Shown here: one piece after another, positions 38,341 to 47,701 of the stretch
Position numbering within the stretch: the first letter of the stretch is position 1
How the letters are laid out: each line of letters opens with the position of its first letter
Assembly (NCBI RefSeq): GCF_000385335.1
Contig: NZ_ARWA01000001.1
Coordinates: 1,132,001 to 1,196,000, forward strand
Direction of reading: 5' to 3'
Source: Methyloferula stellata AR4
GTDB taxonomy: Bacteria; Pseudomonadota; Alphaproteobacteria; Rhizobiales; Beijerinckiaceae
DNA length: 64,000 nucleotides
Program-made: the position numbers and the translations under genes
Notes under the pieces: model-generated
What the model saw: the letters and a program-made list of their open reading frames with translations, nothing else
The model's database searches: none
Told to the model about the DNA's origin: nothing

Positions 38341-41073
38341 TCATGCCACCGCCAACTGCCGCAGCACGTAAGGCAGAATGCCGCCATTCTTGAAATATTC
38401 GAGTTCGTCCTCGGTCGCGATGCGGCAGAGCAGCGGCACGGTCTTCACGCCGCCGTCGGCATATTTGATTTCCGCCTCCATCATCTGACGTGGCTTCAGG
38501 CCCTCGCCAAGACCATGGATCGTGACGATCTCGTCGCCCTTGAGGCCGAGCGACGCCCAGGTCGTGCCGGCCTCGAAGGTGAGCGGCAGTACGCCCATGC
38601 CGACGAGGTTAGAACGGTGGATGCGCTCGAAGCTCTCGGCGATGACGGCGCGCACGCCCAGGAGCTTGGTACCTTTCGCGGCCCAGTCGCGCGACGAGCC
38701 ATTGCCATATTCGGCACCGGCGAAGATGACGAGCGGCACCCCTTCCTCTTTGTATTTCATGGCCGCATCGTAGATCGGCATTTCGGTGCCGTCCGGCCAA
38801 TGTTTGGTCATCCCGCCTTCCGGCACCGTGCCGTCCGGCTTTTTCTCGCGGATGAAATTCTTGATGCGGATATTCGCGAAAGTGCCGCGCATCATGATCT
38901 CATGATTGCCGCGCCGCGTGCCATATTGGTTGAAGTCCTTGGCCGAGACCTGCCGCTCTTCGAGGAAGGTTCCGGCGGGTGAGCCGGCCTTGATCGAGCC
39001 TGCGGGCGAAATATGGTCGGTGGTGATTTTGTCGCCGAAGAGCGCGAGAATGCGAGCCCCTTCGATCTCTTTGACGGGGTCCGGCGTCATCGTCATGCCG
39101 TCGAAATAGGGCGGGTTCTGCACATAGGTCGAGCCCATGTCCCACTTATAGGTTTCGCCCGATGGCGCCTTCACCTTGCGCCAATGCGCATCGCCCTCGA
39201 AGACATCGGCATAGCGTGACTTGAAGACCTTGCGCGTCACGAAATCCTCGATGAAGGCATCGATCTCCTCGCCCGAGGGCCAGATCTCCTTGAGATAGAT
39301 GGGCTCGCCCTTCTTATTATGGCCGATCGGCTCCTCGTCGAGATTGCGCGTCACCGTGCCGGCAATGGCATGCGCAACGACCAGCGGCGGGGAGGCCAGA
39401 TAATTCGCCTGCACGTCGGGGCTGACGCGGCCTTCGAAATTGCGGTTGCCCGAGAGCACAGCCGCGGCGACGATGCCGTTCTCGTTGATGGTCTTCGAAA
39501 TCTCAGGCGGCAAAGGTCCGGAATTGCCGATGCAGGTCGTGCAGCCGAAACCGACAAGATTGAAGCCGAGCTTGTCCAAATCCTTCTGCAGGCCGGAGGC
39601 CGTCAAATATTCGGCGACCACCTGGCTGCCCGGCGCGAGCGAGGTTTTGACCCAAGGCTTCGTCGTGAGGCCTTTCGCCAAAGCATTCCGCGCGAGAAGG
39701 CCCGCGCCGATCAGCACATTCGGGTTCGACGTATTGGTGCAAGACGTGATCGCTGCGATCACCACATCGCCATGGCCGAGATCGAAATTCTTGTCGTCGA
39801 CGGGATAGCGCGTCTCGGCATCGGCGCTCTTCTTGTAATCGGATTCGAGCGCGGCCTTGAAGCCTTCGGCGACACCGCCGAGTGCGACGCGGCCTTCGGG
39901 ACGCTTCGGACCCGCCATGGACGGCATGACCTCGGCGAGATCGAGATCGAGCGTCTCGGTGAAGACGGGATCGGGCGAGATCTTGGTGCGATAGAGCCCT
40001 TGCGCCTTGGCATAGGCCTCGACCAGCGCGATGCGCGGATTGGAGCGCGCGGTCATGGTGAGATAGGAGATCGTCTCGCCATCGACCGGGAAGAAGCCGC
40101 AGGTCGCGCCATATTCCGGCGCCATATTGGCGATGGTCGCGCGATCGGCGAGCGAGAGCGCATTCAGGCCCGGCCCGTAGAATTCGACGAATTTGCCGAC
40201 GACGCCCTTCTTGCGCAGCATTTGCGTGACGGTGAGCACAAGATCCGTCGCGGTCACGCCGGGGTTGAGCGCGCCGGTCAATTTGAAGCCGATGACCTCC
40301 GGCAAAAGCATGGAGAGCGGCTGGCCGAGCATGCAGGCTTCGGCCTCGATGCCGCCAACGCCCCAGCCGAGCACGGAGAGCCCGTTCACCATGGTCGTGT
40401 GCGAATCGGTGCCGACGAGCGAATCGGGATAGGCGACCTCGATCGTTTCCTTCTTACCGCCCTTGCCTGTGACTTTTTCCTTCTTCGTCCAGACGGTCTG
40501 CGCGAGATATTCAAGATTGACCTGATGGCAGATGCCGGTCCCGGGCGGCACGACACGGAAATTATTGAACGAGTCCTGCCCCCATTTCAGGAAGCGGTAG
40601 CGCTCGCCATTGCGCTGATATTCGAGATCGACATTGGTCTTGAAGGCTTTGTTGGTGCCGAAAGCATCGACGATCACGGAATGATCGATGACGAGATCGA
40701 CCGGCACGAGCGGATTGATCTTTTGCGGATCGCCGCCGAGCTTGGTCATCGCATCGCGCATGGCGGCCAGATCGACGACGGCCGGAACGCCGGTGAAATC
40801 CTGCATCAGGACCCGCGTCGGACGGAAGGCGATTTCGCGCTCGTCCTTGCCCTTGTTCTGCAGCCATTGTGCGACGGAGAGAATATCCTCCTTTGTCACC
40901 GAGCGGCCGTCCTCGAACCGCAGCAGGTTTTCGAGCAGGATCTTCATCGAAAAGGGCAGGTTCGCAATGCCTGGGAGACCGTTCTTTTCCGCCGTCTTGA
41001 GCGAGTAATAATGATAGGTCTTGTCGCCCACATTGAGCTTTTTCAGGCATTTGAAACTGTCGAGCGACGCCAT
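38341..41073 (-). CDS. acnA: Aconitate hydratase A
   Basis: 910 residues from the ATG at 41073 (MASLDSFKC), with GGAAG eight bases upstream; a GTG at 41082 is a less likely start. The three Fe-S cluster cysteines are present in ITSCTNTSNP and GCTTCIGNSGPLP. AcnA/IRP1-type features: FQDFTGVPAVVDLAAMRDA, LVGTDSHTTMVNGLSVLGWGVGGIEAEA, and the C-terminal GSSRDWAAKGTKLLGV. Interconverts citrate and isocitrate in the cytoplasm. Divergent from the ccm genes. Confidence 0.97.
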   Translation of the reverse strand: MASLDSFKCLKKLNVGDKTYHYYSLKTAEKNGLPGIANLPFSMKILLENLLRFEDGRSVTKEDILSVAQWLQNKGKDEREIAFRPTRVLMQDFTGVPAVVDLAAMRDAMTKLGGDPQKINPLVPVDLVIDHSVIVDAFGTNKAFKTNVDLEYQRNGERYRFLKWGQDSFNNFRVVPPGTGICHQVNLEYLAQTVWTKKEKVTGKGGKKETIEVAYPDSLVGTDSHTTMVNGLSVLGWGVGGIEAEACMLGQPLSMLLPEVIGFKLTGALNPGVTATDLVLTVTQMLRKKGVVGKFVEFYGPGLNALSLADRATIANMAPEYGATCGFFPVDGETISYLTMTARSNPRIALVEAYAKAQGLYRTKISPDPVFTETLDLDLAEVMPSMAGPKRPEGRVALGGVAEGFKAALESDYKKSADAETRYPVDDKNFDLGHGDVVIAAITSCTNTSNPNVLIGAGLLARNALAKGLTTKPWVKTSLAPGSQVVAEYLTASGLQKDLDKLGFNLVGFGCTTCIGNSGPLPPEISKTINENGIVAAAVLSGNRNFEGRVSPDVQANYLASPPLVVAHAIAGTVTRNLDEEPIGHNKKGEPIYLKEIWPSGEEIDAFIEDFVTRKVFKSRYADVFEGDAHWRKVKAPSGETYKWDMGSTYVQNPPYFDGMTMTPDPVKEIEGARILALFGDKITTDHISPAGSIKAGSPAGTFLEERQVSAKDFNQYGTRRGNHEIMMRGTFANIRIKNFIREKKPDGTVPEGGMTKHWPDGTEMPIYDAAMKYKEEGVPLVIFAGAEYGNGSSRDWAAKGTKLLGVRAVIAESFERIHRSNLVGMGVLPLTFEAGTTWASLGLKGDEIVTIHGLGEGLKPRQMMEAEIKYADGGVKTVPLLCRIATEDELEYFKNGGILPYVLRQLAVA

Positions 41074-41213
41074 GGAATCCACTTCCGAAACCGAGCTGAA
41101 AAGATGTCCGGCTTATAGATAATTTCTAAATCGCGAGCTACAGGTCGAAAGGCGAAGTTTTTTTGACCCCGCCCCAAGTGTTTTTGAGGGTCAAGAGTTT
41201 CTGAGGGTTTTGC

Positions 41214-41831
41214 ATGCGCCTTGCGGCGACGGATCTGACGCTCGAACGCGGCGCCCGCCTGATTTTCTCCCATTTGAGCTTTTCTCTCGAGAGCGGCGAA
41301 GCCCTGGCTGTCACCGGGGCCAATGGAGCGGGAAAATCCTCGCTTTTGCGCGCTTTGGCGGGGCTTTTGAGCCCGGTGTCCGGCACAATCGAGCTTTCGC
41401 CGCGATCCGACATGCCGCGCGCCGAGGCCAGCCATTATCTCGGCCATGCGGACGCCCTGAAAGGCGTGCTGACGCTCAGAGAAAACCTGGTCTTCTGGTC
41501 GGCCATGCTCGCAACAGTGCCGGGCACAATGGCGGTGGAGGCGGTTTTGGCGCGCTTTGGCCTTAAAGCCGTCGCCGACCTGCCCGCAGCCTATCTTTCG
41601 GCTGGCCAAAGGCGCCGCGGGGCGCTGGCAAGACTGTTGCTCGCGCCGCGGCCGATCTGGCTGCTCGACGAACCGCTGACCGCGCTCGATCTGGCATCCC
41701 AGAACCTGCTGCGCGAGGTCATGCAGGACCATTTGGCGGGCGGCGGTCTCATCATAGCTGCCACCCATGCGACGCTTGGCCTAGCCGCGCGGGAGCTTAA
41801 TATGGACGGCAAGATGGATGGCGAGCCATGA
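41214..41831 (+). CDS. ccmA: Haem exporter ATP-binding subunit CcmA
   Basis: 205 residues. ABC ATPase: Walker A GANGAGKSS at residues 35-43, signature LSAGQRRRGALARL, Walker B IWLLDEPLTALD. It works with CcmB and CcmC to deliver haem to CcmE for cytochrome c maturation. Its stop overlaps ccmB. First gene of a ccmABCDG run; ccmE, ccmF and ccmH are not in the window. Confidence 0.95.
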   Translation: MRLAATDLTLERGARLIFSHLSFSLESGEALAVTGANGAGKSSLLRALAGLLSPVSGTIELSPRSDMPRAEASHYLGHADALKGVLTLRENLVFWSAMLATVPGTMAVEAVLARFGLKAVADLPAAYLSAGQRRRGALARLLLAPRPIWLLDEPLTALDLASQNLLREVMQDHLAGGGLIIAATHATLGLAARELNMDGKMDGEP

Positions 41832-42517
41832 GTGCCACGCAGCGCGGCTCTTCGCCGCTCAAGGCGCTTTTCGCGCGCGAATGGCGGATCGGCCGGAGAG
41901 TCGGCGGCACCGGCAGCATGGGTGTCGTGTTTTTTCTGATCCTCGTCTCGATCATTCCCTTCGCGGTCGGGCCCGATCTCGTCCTGCTCGCCCGCATCGG
42001 CCCGGCGCTTTTATGGATCGCGGCTCTGCTCGCGACGCTGCTTGGCCTAGATCGGCTGTTCCAGGGCGATGACGACGATGGCTCGCTCGACCTTCTCTTG
42101 ATGAGCGAGATACCGCTCGAGGCCATCGTTCTCGTCAAATGCCTCGTGCATTGGCTTTTGACCGGCGTGCCGCTTGTCGTGGCGACGCCGGTCTTTGCCG
42201 TGATGCTCGGCCTCGAACCGCAAGCGATTTTCGGTGTCACGATCTCGCTTTTGGCCGGGACGCCGGCGTTGACTTTGATCGGCGCGATCGGGGCGGCTTT
42301 GACCGTCGGATTCGGCCGCGGCGGGCTTTTGCTCGCGATCTTGATTTTGCCGCTTTGCGTGCCTGTTTTGATCTTCGGCGTCTCGGCGGCGCAGGCGGCT
42401 TCCGGCGGCACCGTGCCTTTCATGACGCCCTTCGCGATCCTCCTGGCGCTGAGCCTCGGGGCCTTGGCGGCGGCGCCCTTCGCAGCCGCTCTGGCGCTGC
42501 GGCAGGCCCGGATTTAG
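41828..42517 (+). CDS. ccmB: Haem exporter membrane subunit CcmB
   Basis: 229 residues with six hydrophobic segments. The family motif around LLGLDRLFQGDDDDGSLD is clear, followed by LLMSEIPLEAIVLVKCLVHW. Starts at an ATG overlapping the ccmA stop. Permease half of the CcmAB transporter. Confidence 0.95.
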   Translation: MSATQRGSSPLKALFAREWRIGRRVGGTGSMGVVFFLILVSIIPFAVGPDLVLLARIGPALLWIAALLATLLGLDRLFQGDDDDGSLDLLLMSEIPLEAIVLVKCLVHWLLTGVPLVVATPVFAVMLGLEPQAIFGVTISLLAGTPALTLIGAIGAALTVGFGRGGLLLAILILPLCVPVLIFGVSAAQAASGGTVPFMTPFAILLALSLGALAAAPFAAALALRQARI

Positions 42518-42557
42518 CCACCGGCTTTAATTTGCCTTTCACATGTGAGGCTCCTAG

Positions 42558-43325
42558 ATGATGGCCATGCTGAACCTCGCCAATCCGAGCAATTTTCTGC
42601 GCCTCGCCTCCTGGCTCGTGCCGGTTTTCGCCGGTATCACGCTATTTTTGTTCGGCATCGGCCTCTATCTTTCCTTCCTCGCCCCGCCGGACTATCAGCA
42701 AGGCGAGACCGTCAAGATCATGTATCTGCATGTGCCGGCGGCTTGGCTTTCCATGTTCATCTATGCGGTCATGTGTTCGGCAGCGCTCGGCACGCTCGTC
42801 TGGCGCCATCCGCTCGCCGATGCCGCGCAAAAGGCGGCAGCCCCGCTTGGCGCCGGATTCACCTTCATTTGCCTCGCGACCGGCTCGCTCTGGGGCAAGC
42901 CCATGTGGGGCACATGGTGGGTCTGGGATGCGCGGCTGACCTCGGTGCTGGTTTTATTTCTGATCTATCTCGGCCTTGTTGCGCTCTGGCAGGCGATCGA
43001 AGATCCTGGCCGTGCCGCGCGCGCGGCCGCCGTGCTGACGCTTGTCGGCGCGGTCAATATTCCGATCATCAAATTCTCGGTCGATTGGTGGAACACATTG
43101 CATCAGTCGGCCTCCGTCTTCCGGCTCGGCGGTCCGACGATCGCGCCAAGCCTGCTCTGGCCTTTGATCGTGATGGCCCTTGCCTTCACCTTTCTATTTT
43201 TGACTTTGCATATGATGGCGATCCGCAACGAGATCTATCGCCGCCGCCTGCGGCGTCTGTCGATCCTCGCGGCCCATGCCGGCGACAGGGATCTCTCGGG
43301 TGCCGCGATGGAGCCGGCCCGATGA
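42558..43325 (+). CDS. ccmC: Haem exporter protein CcmC
   Basis: 255 residues, six membrane helices. The periplasmic tryptophan-rich haem-handling motif WGTWWVWDARLTS is intact, and conserved histidines occur in MYLHVPAAW and WWNTLHQ. It passes haem to CcmE. The stop overlaps the ccmD start (ATGA). Confidence 0.96.
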   Translation: MMAMLNLANPSNFLRLASWLVPVFAGITLFLFGIGLYLSFLAPPDYQQGETVKIMYLHVPAAWLSMFIYAVMCSAALGTLVWRHPLADAAQKAAAPLGAGFTFICLATGSLWGKPMWGTWWVWDARLTSVLVLFLIYLGLVALWQAIEDPGRAARAAAVLTLVGAVNIPIIKFSVDWWNTLHQSASVFRLGGPTIAPSLLWPLIVMALAFTFLFLTLHMMAIRNEIYRRRLRRLSILAAHAGDRDLSGAAMEPAR

Positions 43326-43477
43326 GCGATCCGCATCTTGGCTTCATCGTCGCCGCTTATGGTCTGGGCTTTGTCGTGATCGCCGGAATGGTGGCCGCGA
43401 TCCTTTACGATCAAAAGATTTTGAAGCGGGCACTGGCCAAATTGCCGGGACGCGGCGAAGGCGGACCCGAGGAATGA
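43322..43477 (+). CDS. ccmD: Haem exporter protein CcmD
   Basis: 51 residues: a single transmembrane helix (FIVAAYGLGFVVIAGMVAAIL) and a basic cytoplasmic tail, the standard shape for CcmD, which releases holo-CcmE from CcmABC. It overlaps ccmC at its start and ccmG at its end by four bases each. Confidence 0.92.
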   Translation: MSDPHLGFIVAAYGLGFVVIAGMVAAILYDQKILKRALAKLPGRGEGGPEE

Positions 43478-44097
43478 CAGCGCAGGACGCAGATCCCGCC
43501 GTCGCAGAAACGCCGAAGCCGCAACGGCGCCTCTGGCTCATCTTTCTGCCGCTTCTGGTTTTTCTGGCGTTGGCCGGGCTCTTCCTACTGCGCCTCTATG
43601 GCGGAGACGCATCGCGCTTGCCCTCTGCGCTGATCGGCAAGGAAGTGCCGGCTTTTAATCTGCCAGCCGTTGCGGGACTTGAAAATAGAGCGGGCCTCAC
43701 CGACGCGGATCTGCGTCAAGGTCATGTCACTTTGGTGAATGTCTTTGCCTCATGGTGCGTGCCTTGCCATCAAGAACATGAGCTTTTGATGCAGCTCTCG
43801 AATGATCCGGCATTGGCCGATCTCGGCGTGAAGATCGTCGGCATCGCCTATAAGGACGAACCCGAAAACATCAGGCGTTTTCTCGGCCAGGCTGGCGATC
43901 CCTACAGCCGGATCGGCGCCGACCGTTCGGGACGCACCGCGATCGATTGGGGCGTCTATGGCGTGCCGGAAAGCTTTGTCGTCAAAGGCGACGGCAAGAT
44001 CGCGTATAAATTCATCGGGCCGATGAGCGCTGACGCCATACGCAGCGTGCTTCTGCCGGAAATCGCCAAGGCGGCTGCACCGGCTTCCGCTCAGTGA
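43474..44097 (+). CDS. ccmG: Thiol:disulfide interchange protein CcmG/DsbE
   Basis: 207 residues. N-terminal membrane anchor (residues 20-42), then a thioredoxin fold with the WCVPC active site (Cys95, Cys98) and the GVYGVPE cis-proline loop typical of CcmG. Keeps apocytochrome c thiols reduced in the periplasm. Its last 7 bp overlap the convergent gene at 44091. Confidence 0.95.
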   Translation: MTAQDADPAVAETPKPQRRLWLIFLPLLVFLALAGLFLLRLYGGDASRLPSALIGKEVPAFNLPAVAGLENRAGLTDADLRQGHVTLVNVFASWCVPCHQEHELLMQLSNDPALADLGVKIVGIAYKDEPENIRRFLGQAGDPYSRIGADRSGRTAIDWGVYGVPESFVVKGDGKIAYKFIGPMSADAIRSVLLPEIAKAAAPASAQ

Positions 44098-45131
44098 GCC
44101 GCGAGGCTTGCGACAAGAAAAGCAATTGCCGAAGCCGGCGCGCAATCGCAGGCCTTGGCGCGCACTTCGGGCAAGGCCTCTATCAGATCGGAAAAATCGA
44201 TGAAGCGCCGATTGAGCCGTTCGGCTAGGCGCTTCACGACGAAGCGCCCGGCACCGGCTCCGACGACGGGCGCTTCCGCGCTGATCTCGCCACGCGACAG
44301 GATGAGATGCGCGGCATCGGTCAGATCGCGCAATTGCACTTCGGCGAAATAGCGCGCGAGCTGCTGCCATGTCGCGAGATCGGCTTCGGGCCCATCATAG
44401 CCCAGCATGCGGGCGAGCCGGGCCATCGAGGCCTCGACCGTCTTTTCGCGCCCATCGGCGGTCTCCATGACATCGGCATCTTCCGGCAGTTCGCCCAGCA
44501 GGCGATAGACATCGCAAGTCGCTGCGAACCATTCGTTCATCAAAGGCACCCAGCGCCCGCCGAAGGGCACCAGCTTGAGGCCGGAGGACATCAAATAGCT
44601 GCGTACGACTCCGGCATAGACGAGTTCGCCATTGGCGAGGCGCGAAGCATCCGAATAGCCCGCCGTTTTGACTTTGCCGCCGATGACCGGAATAAGATCG
44701 GTGGTCGTCGAGCCCATATCCACGAAAAGCGCATTTTGATGGTGGAGCCCGGCGAAAGACGCGCTCGCATGCCAATTGGCGGAAGCGATTTTTGTGGCAT
44801 GGGCGGCAACCGCCTGCGGTTCGACGAAGCCTTCGGGGCCGGCATAGAAGAGCACCCGCGCGGGCGCCAATTCCTGCGCCGCGAGCGCTGCGACACCATT
44901 GACGCCTTCTTCCCGCGAGGCAAAGGCGTCGCAAAGTTCGGCGGTCATGGTCGCGGCATTGAGATCGGCCGATCCGACAAGCGGCTTTGCCTCGGCAAAG
45001 GACCGATGCAATTCGTCGAGCCCAAGCCAGAGCGGGCAGGCAACTTGCACGGCCTTGACGATGCGGCCGTCTTCCCAGCGCGAGGCTTTCAAATGCGCGC
45101 CGCCTATATCCCAACCGATGATGCTTTGCAT
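44091..45131 (-). CDS. H4MPT-linked C1 protein, MfnF-like (hydantoinase/oxoprolinase fold)
   Basis: 346 residues. ASKHA-type phosphate loops: IIGWDIGGAHLKA at the start and FVDMGSTTTDLIPVIGGK at about residue 135, with GAGAGRFVV near the C-terminus. This matches the family annotated as H4MPT-linked C1 transfer pathway protein, whose archaeal member MfnF joins two intermediates in methanofuran synthesis. Here it would help make methylofuran for the Fhc complex. It lies outside the main minus-strand C1 block, separated by the HisA-like and fae genes. Confidence 0.8.
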   Translation of the reverse strand: MQSIIGWDIGGAHLKASRWEDGRIVKAVQVACPLWLGLDELHRSFAEAKPLVGSADLNAATMTAELCDAFASREEGVNGVAALAAQELAPARVLFYAGPEGFVEPQAVAAHATKIASANWHASASFAGLHHQNALFVDMGSTTTDLIPVIGGKVKTAGYSDASRLANGELVYAGVVRSYLMSSGLKLVPFGGRWVPLMNEWFAATCDVYRLLGELPEDADVMETADGREKTVEASMARLARMLGYDGPEADLATWQQLARYFAEVQLRDLTDAAHLILSRGEISAEAPVVGAGAGRFVVKRLAERLNRRFIDFSDLIEALPEVRAKACDCAPASAIAFLVASLAAH

Positions 45132-45188
45132 ATGTGTCTCTTGCGTGCGAACCAGATGGGCTCTTGATGCTGAAGTCTTTTCCTTGTC

Positions 45189-45292
45189 CTTCGAGACGCG
45201 CTCCCAAAGGAGCGCTCCTCAGGATGAGGGAAAAGATGCAATCTTCCCAAAACCCTCACCCTGAGGAGCGCGCAAAGCGCGCGTCTCGAAGG
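45189..45292. repeat. Paired inverted repeats (CTTCGAGACG... CCTCACCCTGAGG family)
   Basis: One unit starts CTTCGAGACGCGCTC and ends CCTCAGGATGAGGG; the second, inverted, starts CCCTCACCCTGAGGAGC and ends CGTCTCGAAGG. Together they could form one long hairpin. The same pair recurs at 63791-63891. It lies in the divergent gap upstream of the MfnF-like and HisA-like genes. Confidence 0.82.
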
Positions 45293-45329
45293 GCGAGGGC
45301 GGCAGAAACGTCCTTCAGCAGCCTTGCTT

Positions 45330-46043
45330 ATGATGCAGAGGTTTTCGGTGGAAGTCATTCCCGTCATCGATCTCAAGGGCAAGCAGGTGGTGCGCGCCAA
45401 AATGGGGGAGCGGCAGTTTTACGCGCCGCTCGTAACACCGCTCGCCGCGACCAGCGCGCCGCGCGACGTGATCCAGGGCTTTTTGTCGGAGCATCCATTC
45501 GAGACGATCTATGCCGCGGATCTCGATGCGATCGAAGGACAAGCTTCGCATGAGGTTACTCTTGCCGAATTACAGGCGCTCTTTCCTCATCTGACTTTTT
45601 GGGTCGATGCCGGCGTCAGAACTCTATCCGAAGCGCAGATATGGCTCGCGCAAAATAAGGCTCATCTCGTGATCGGAAGCGAATCATTCGAGGACGCAGC
45701 CGCGTTCGAAATGCTTCGCGACGATCCGCGCATCATCCTTTCGCTCGATTTTCGTGGCGAGACATTTCTCGGGCCGCGCGCGCTTCTCGACGACGAGAGG
45801 CTTTGGCCGCAGCGCCTGATCGTCATGACTCTCTCGCGTGTCGGCAGTGATGCGGGGCCGGATATCGAACGGCTTCAATCCGTCCTCAAAAGAGCAGGGT
45901 CACGCAAAATTTATGCGGCTGGCGGTCTGCGCGGCAAAGGCGATCTCGGGCTTTTGCAGGCGGCCGGAGCCGCGGGCGTTCTTGTCGCATCCGCTTTGCA
46001 TGATGGGCGGCTTGGCAGCGCAGATTTGGTGCAGGCAACTTAA
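45330..46043 (+). CDS. HisA/HisF-like barrel protein of the C1 locus
   Basis: 237 residues from the ATG at 45330 (or 45333). A TIM barrel related to HisA: VIPVIDLKGKQVVRA with the first catalytic-type Asp, IYAADLDAIEG, LSLDFRGE with a second Asp, and IYAAGGLRGKGDL phosphate-binding strands. It is unlike real HisA in having no surrounding his genes and shorter loops. HisA-like proteins recur in methylotroph H4MPT clusters, where their role is unsettled; a step in methylofuran or H4MPT synthesis is the natural guess. Convergent with fae. Confidence 0.8.
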   Translation: MMQRFSVEVIPVIDLKGKQVVRAKMGERQFYAPLVTPLAATSAPRDVIQGFLSEHPFETIYAADLDAIEGQASHEVTLAELQALFPHLTFWVDAGVRTLSEAQIWLAQNKAHLVIGSESFEDAAAFEMLRDDPRIILSLDFRGETFLGPRALLDDERLWPQRLIVMTLSRVGSDAGPDIERLQSVLKRAGSRKIYAAGGLRGKGDLGLLQAAGAAGVLVASALHDGRLGSADLVQAT

Positions 46044-46072
46044 AATGAAAAGGGGAGCCCGAAAGCTCCCCT
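46042..46072 (-). terminator. Rho-independent terminator of fae
   Basis: On the minus strand AGGGGAGC pairs with GCTCCCCT around six bases, followed by TTTTCATTTT. It is 27 bp past the fae stop. On the plus strand no T run follows, so it serves fae. Confidence 0.85.
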
Positions 46073-46099
46073 GACATTGACCAACCTGCGGACCGAATC

Positions 46100-46609
46100 T
46101 TAGTTCGGGGCGAAGGGGTGCTTGGCCGTGTCGCGCTGCGCGACGACTTCGGTCGCCTTCGGCTCGCCCTTGACGGCGCGGGCGATGGCTTCCTTGGTGG
46201 CGCGATAGTTGAAGTCCTGGATCTTCTGATCGTCGGCTGCTTCCCAATGGATGAACACGCCGACGCAGATGAAGATATCATCAGCTTCGGCGACCGGAAT
46301 GATGCCTTCTGCGACGCTGTCCGCGACAGCCTTGCCGACGGCATGCTGAGCCGGTCCGAACATCTGAACGGCCTGCTTGGCGCCCTTGATGGTGACCTTG
46401 TTGAACAGGATCGTGTTCGGCTTGCAGAGCAGGTTCGGGGCGACGACGGCGAGGAGCGTCGTGAAGCCGTCCTTGTTGTTGACCAGCGCGTTGGCGAACG
46501 CCGATTCGGCCGCGCTGCCGCGCGGTCCCATGATGAGATCGATGTGAGCGATTTCATTGCCGTCGCCGACAAGCGACTCGCCGACCAAAAGCTTATTAAT
46601 CACGGCCAT
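46100..46609 (-). CDS. fae: Formaldehyde-activating enzyme
   Basis: 169 residues. Signature [17 protein letters not shown] with the catalytic His, [29 protein letters not shown] and FIHWEAADD. Condenses formaldehyde with H4MPT to methylene-H4MPT, the entry to the pathway. A GAGGAG box is eight bases before the ATG. It has its own terminator and a 231-bp leader (46610-46840) that holds no gene, so it is probably expressed strongly and separately. Confidence 0.98.
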   Translation of the reverse strand: MAVINKLLVGESLVGDGNEIAHIDLIMGPRGSAAESAFANALVNNKDGFTTLLAVVAPNLLCKPNTILFNKVTIKGAKQAVQMFGPAQHAVGKAVADSVAEGIIPVAEADDIFICVGVFIHWEAADDQKIQDFNYRATKEAIARAVKGEPKATEVVAQRDTAKHPFAPN

Positions 46610-46840
46610 TTACAAACTCCTCAGAAAGGGGACTTTTCGATGAGCTGCCGAAGCATTCGACAGACATAAATTCATAGAACGCAATTGAACCCCTGCGTCC
46701 AAACACGCTCTATCAGCTTTTTTAATCGCATTTTCAACCGCGAAGCCGGGGAGGCCCGCCTGATAATGCTCTATCCTTGCTGTCAGCGCCCTTGCTTGGG
46801 CCGGTTGGCCAGATAGCCACGGATCGCTCCGCGGCGCCAC

Positions 46841-47701
46841 TCAACCATTTATGCGAGGCCGGAGCAAGATGCTGGATAGCCGATCGGCGAAGAGAGTGCC
46901 AACGGTCAGATCGGCGCTCGTGCCAGGGTTGCGACCATGTGCCTTGAGGCGCGTGTCGAAAGCCATGAGATCGTCGAAAGACTCCTCAGGCTTCGGCCGT
47001 GCTTCGAATCGCGCAAAGGCGTCAAAGGCTTCCATTCGAACGGCCTCAGCGGCCTCCAGGCCGAATTTGCGGGTGATATGCGTATCGGGAAATTTCGCCA
47101 GGAAAGCGAGATAGGTTGTAACGGTAGTCCAGGGCGCGCTCCATCCACGGTCTCTGGCGCTTTTGAGGGCAGCAAGCCCTGTCATGAAAACATCTTCAAA
47201 ATTCGACGCATATTGGTAAGCGATGCGGTCGCGCGGAGCGGCCTCGGCCATAGCCTCGCGCAAAGTCACGGTTGCCGGCTGATGGACATCATGCCGCGCG
47301 GTCTCGCCAAGGCCGCCCGGCGAAGCACGGGCGATTGCTTGAAACGTGTCTTCGGCATCGGCGCGGCTAAGCCTGCCTAAAATTTCAGCCAAGCCGCCAT
47401 GCAGATCAGGTATGCCACGCTCCGCCGCCGCCGCGAGAGGCGCGCATAAAAGCAGAATGCCGAGATTTGTATTCATTCCAACGGTGGCGAAACTCGCTTC
47501 CACCGCGCCGCGGATACGCTGGCCGACGGTATGACCCCGCCGCGTCAGCGATGGCGCCGCTGCCGCGGCGCTCGCCAGAAAATGCTCCGCCGTCATGCCG
47601 TGGCCTTCGGCGAAGACATGAACATTGCCGGGTTTCAAGGCCAGGATTTCATCGCGGCAGGAGGCGATAAAAGCCTCGGCGATGTCGGCCTCAAGGCTCA
47701 T
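46841..47701 (-). CDS. CitG/MdcB-like (triphosphoribosyl-dephospho-CoA synthase family) C1-locus protein
   Basis: 286 residues from the ATG at 47701, overlapping the preceding gene by four bases; the longer frame to 47851 reads through that gene. The family motif LKPGNVHVFAEGHGMT near residue 22 and the helical core with NTNLGILLLCAPLA and FEDVFMTGLAALKS fit the CitG fold. True CitG makes the citrate-lyase prosthetic-group precursor from dephospho-CoA and ATP; no citrate or malonate decarboxylase is here. Its place in the operon suggests a transfer step in H4MPT or methylofuran synthesis. Confidence 0.8.
   Translation of the reverse strand: MSLEADIAEAFIASCRDEILALKPGNVHVFAEGHGMTAEHFLASAAAAAPSLTRRGHTVGQRIRGAVEASFATVGMNTNLGILLLCAPLAAAAERGIPDLHGGLAEILGRLSRADAEDTFQAIARASPGGLGETARHDVHQPATVTLREAMAEAAPRDRIAYQYASNFEDVFMTGLAALKSARDRGWSAPWTTVTTYLAFLAKFPDTHITRKFGLEAAEAVRMEAFDAFARFEARPKPEESFDDLMAFDTRLKAHGRNPGTSADLTVGTLFADRLSSILLRPRING

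Noticed and set aside
39319-41118. 599-residue open frame on the plus strand opposite acnA
   Set aside because: Shadow of a G+C-rich gene; the minus strand encodes a full-length aconitase with all cluster cysteines.
45330-46043. True histidine-synthesis HisA
   Set aside because: No his operon nearby, altered loops, and placement among H4MPT genes argue for a divergent paralogue.
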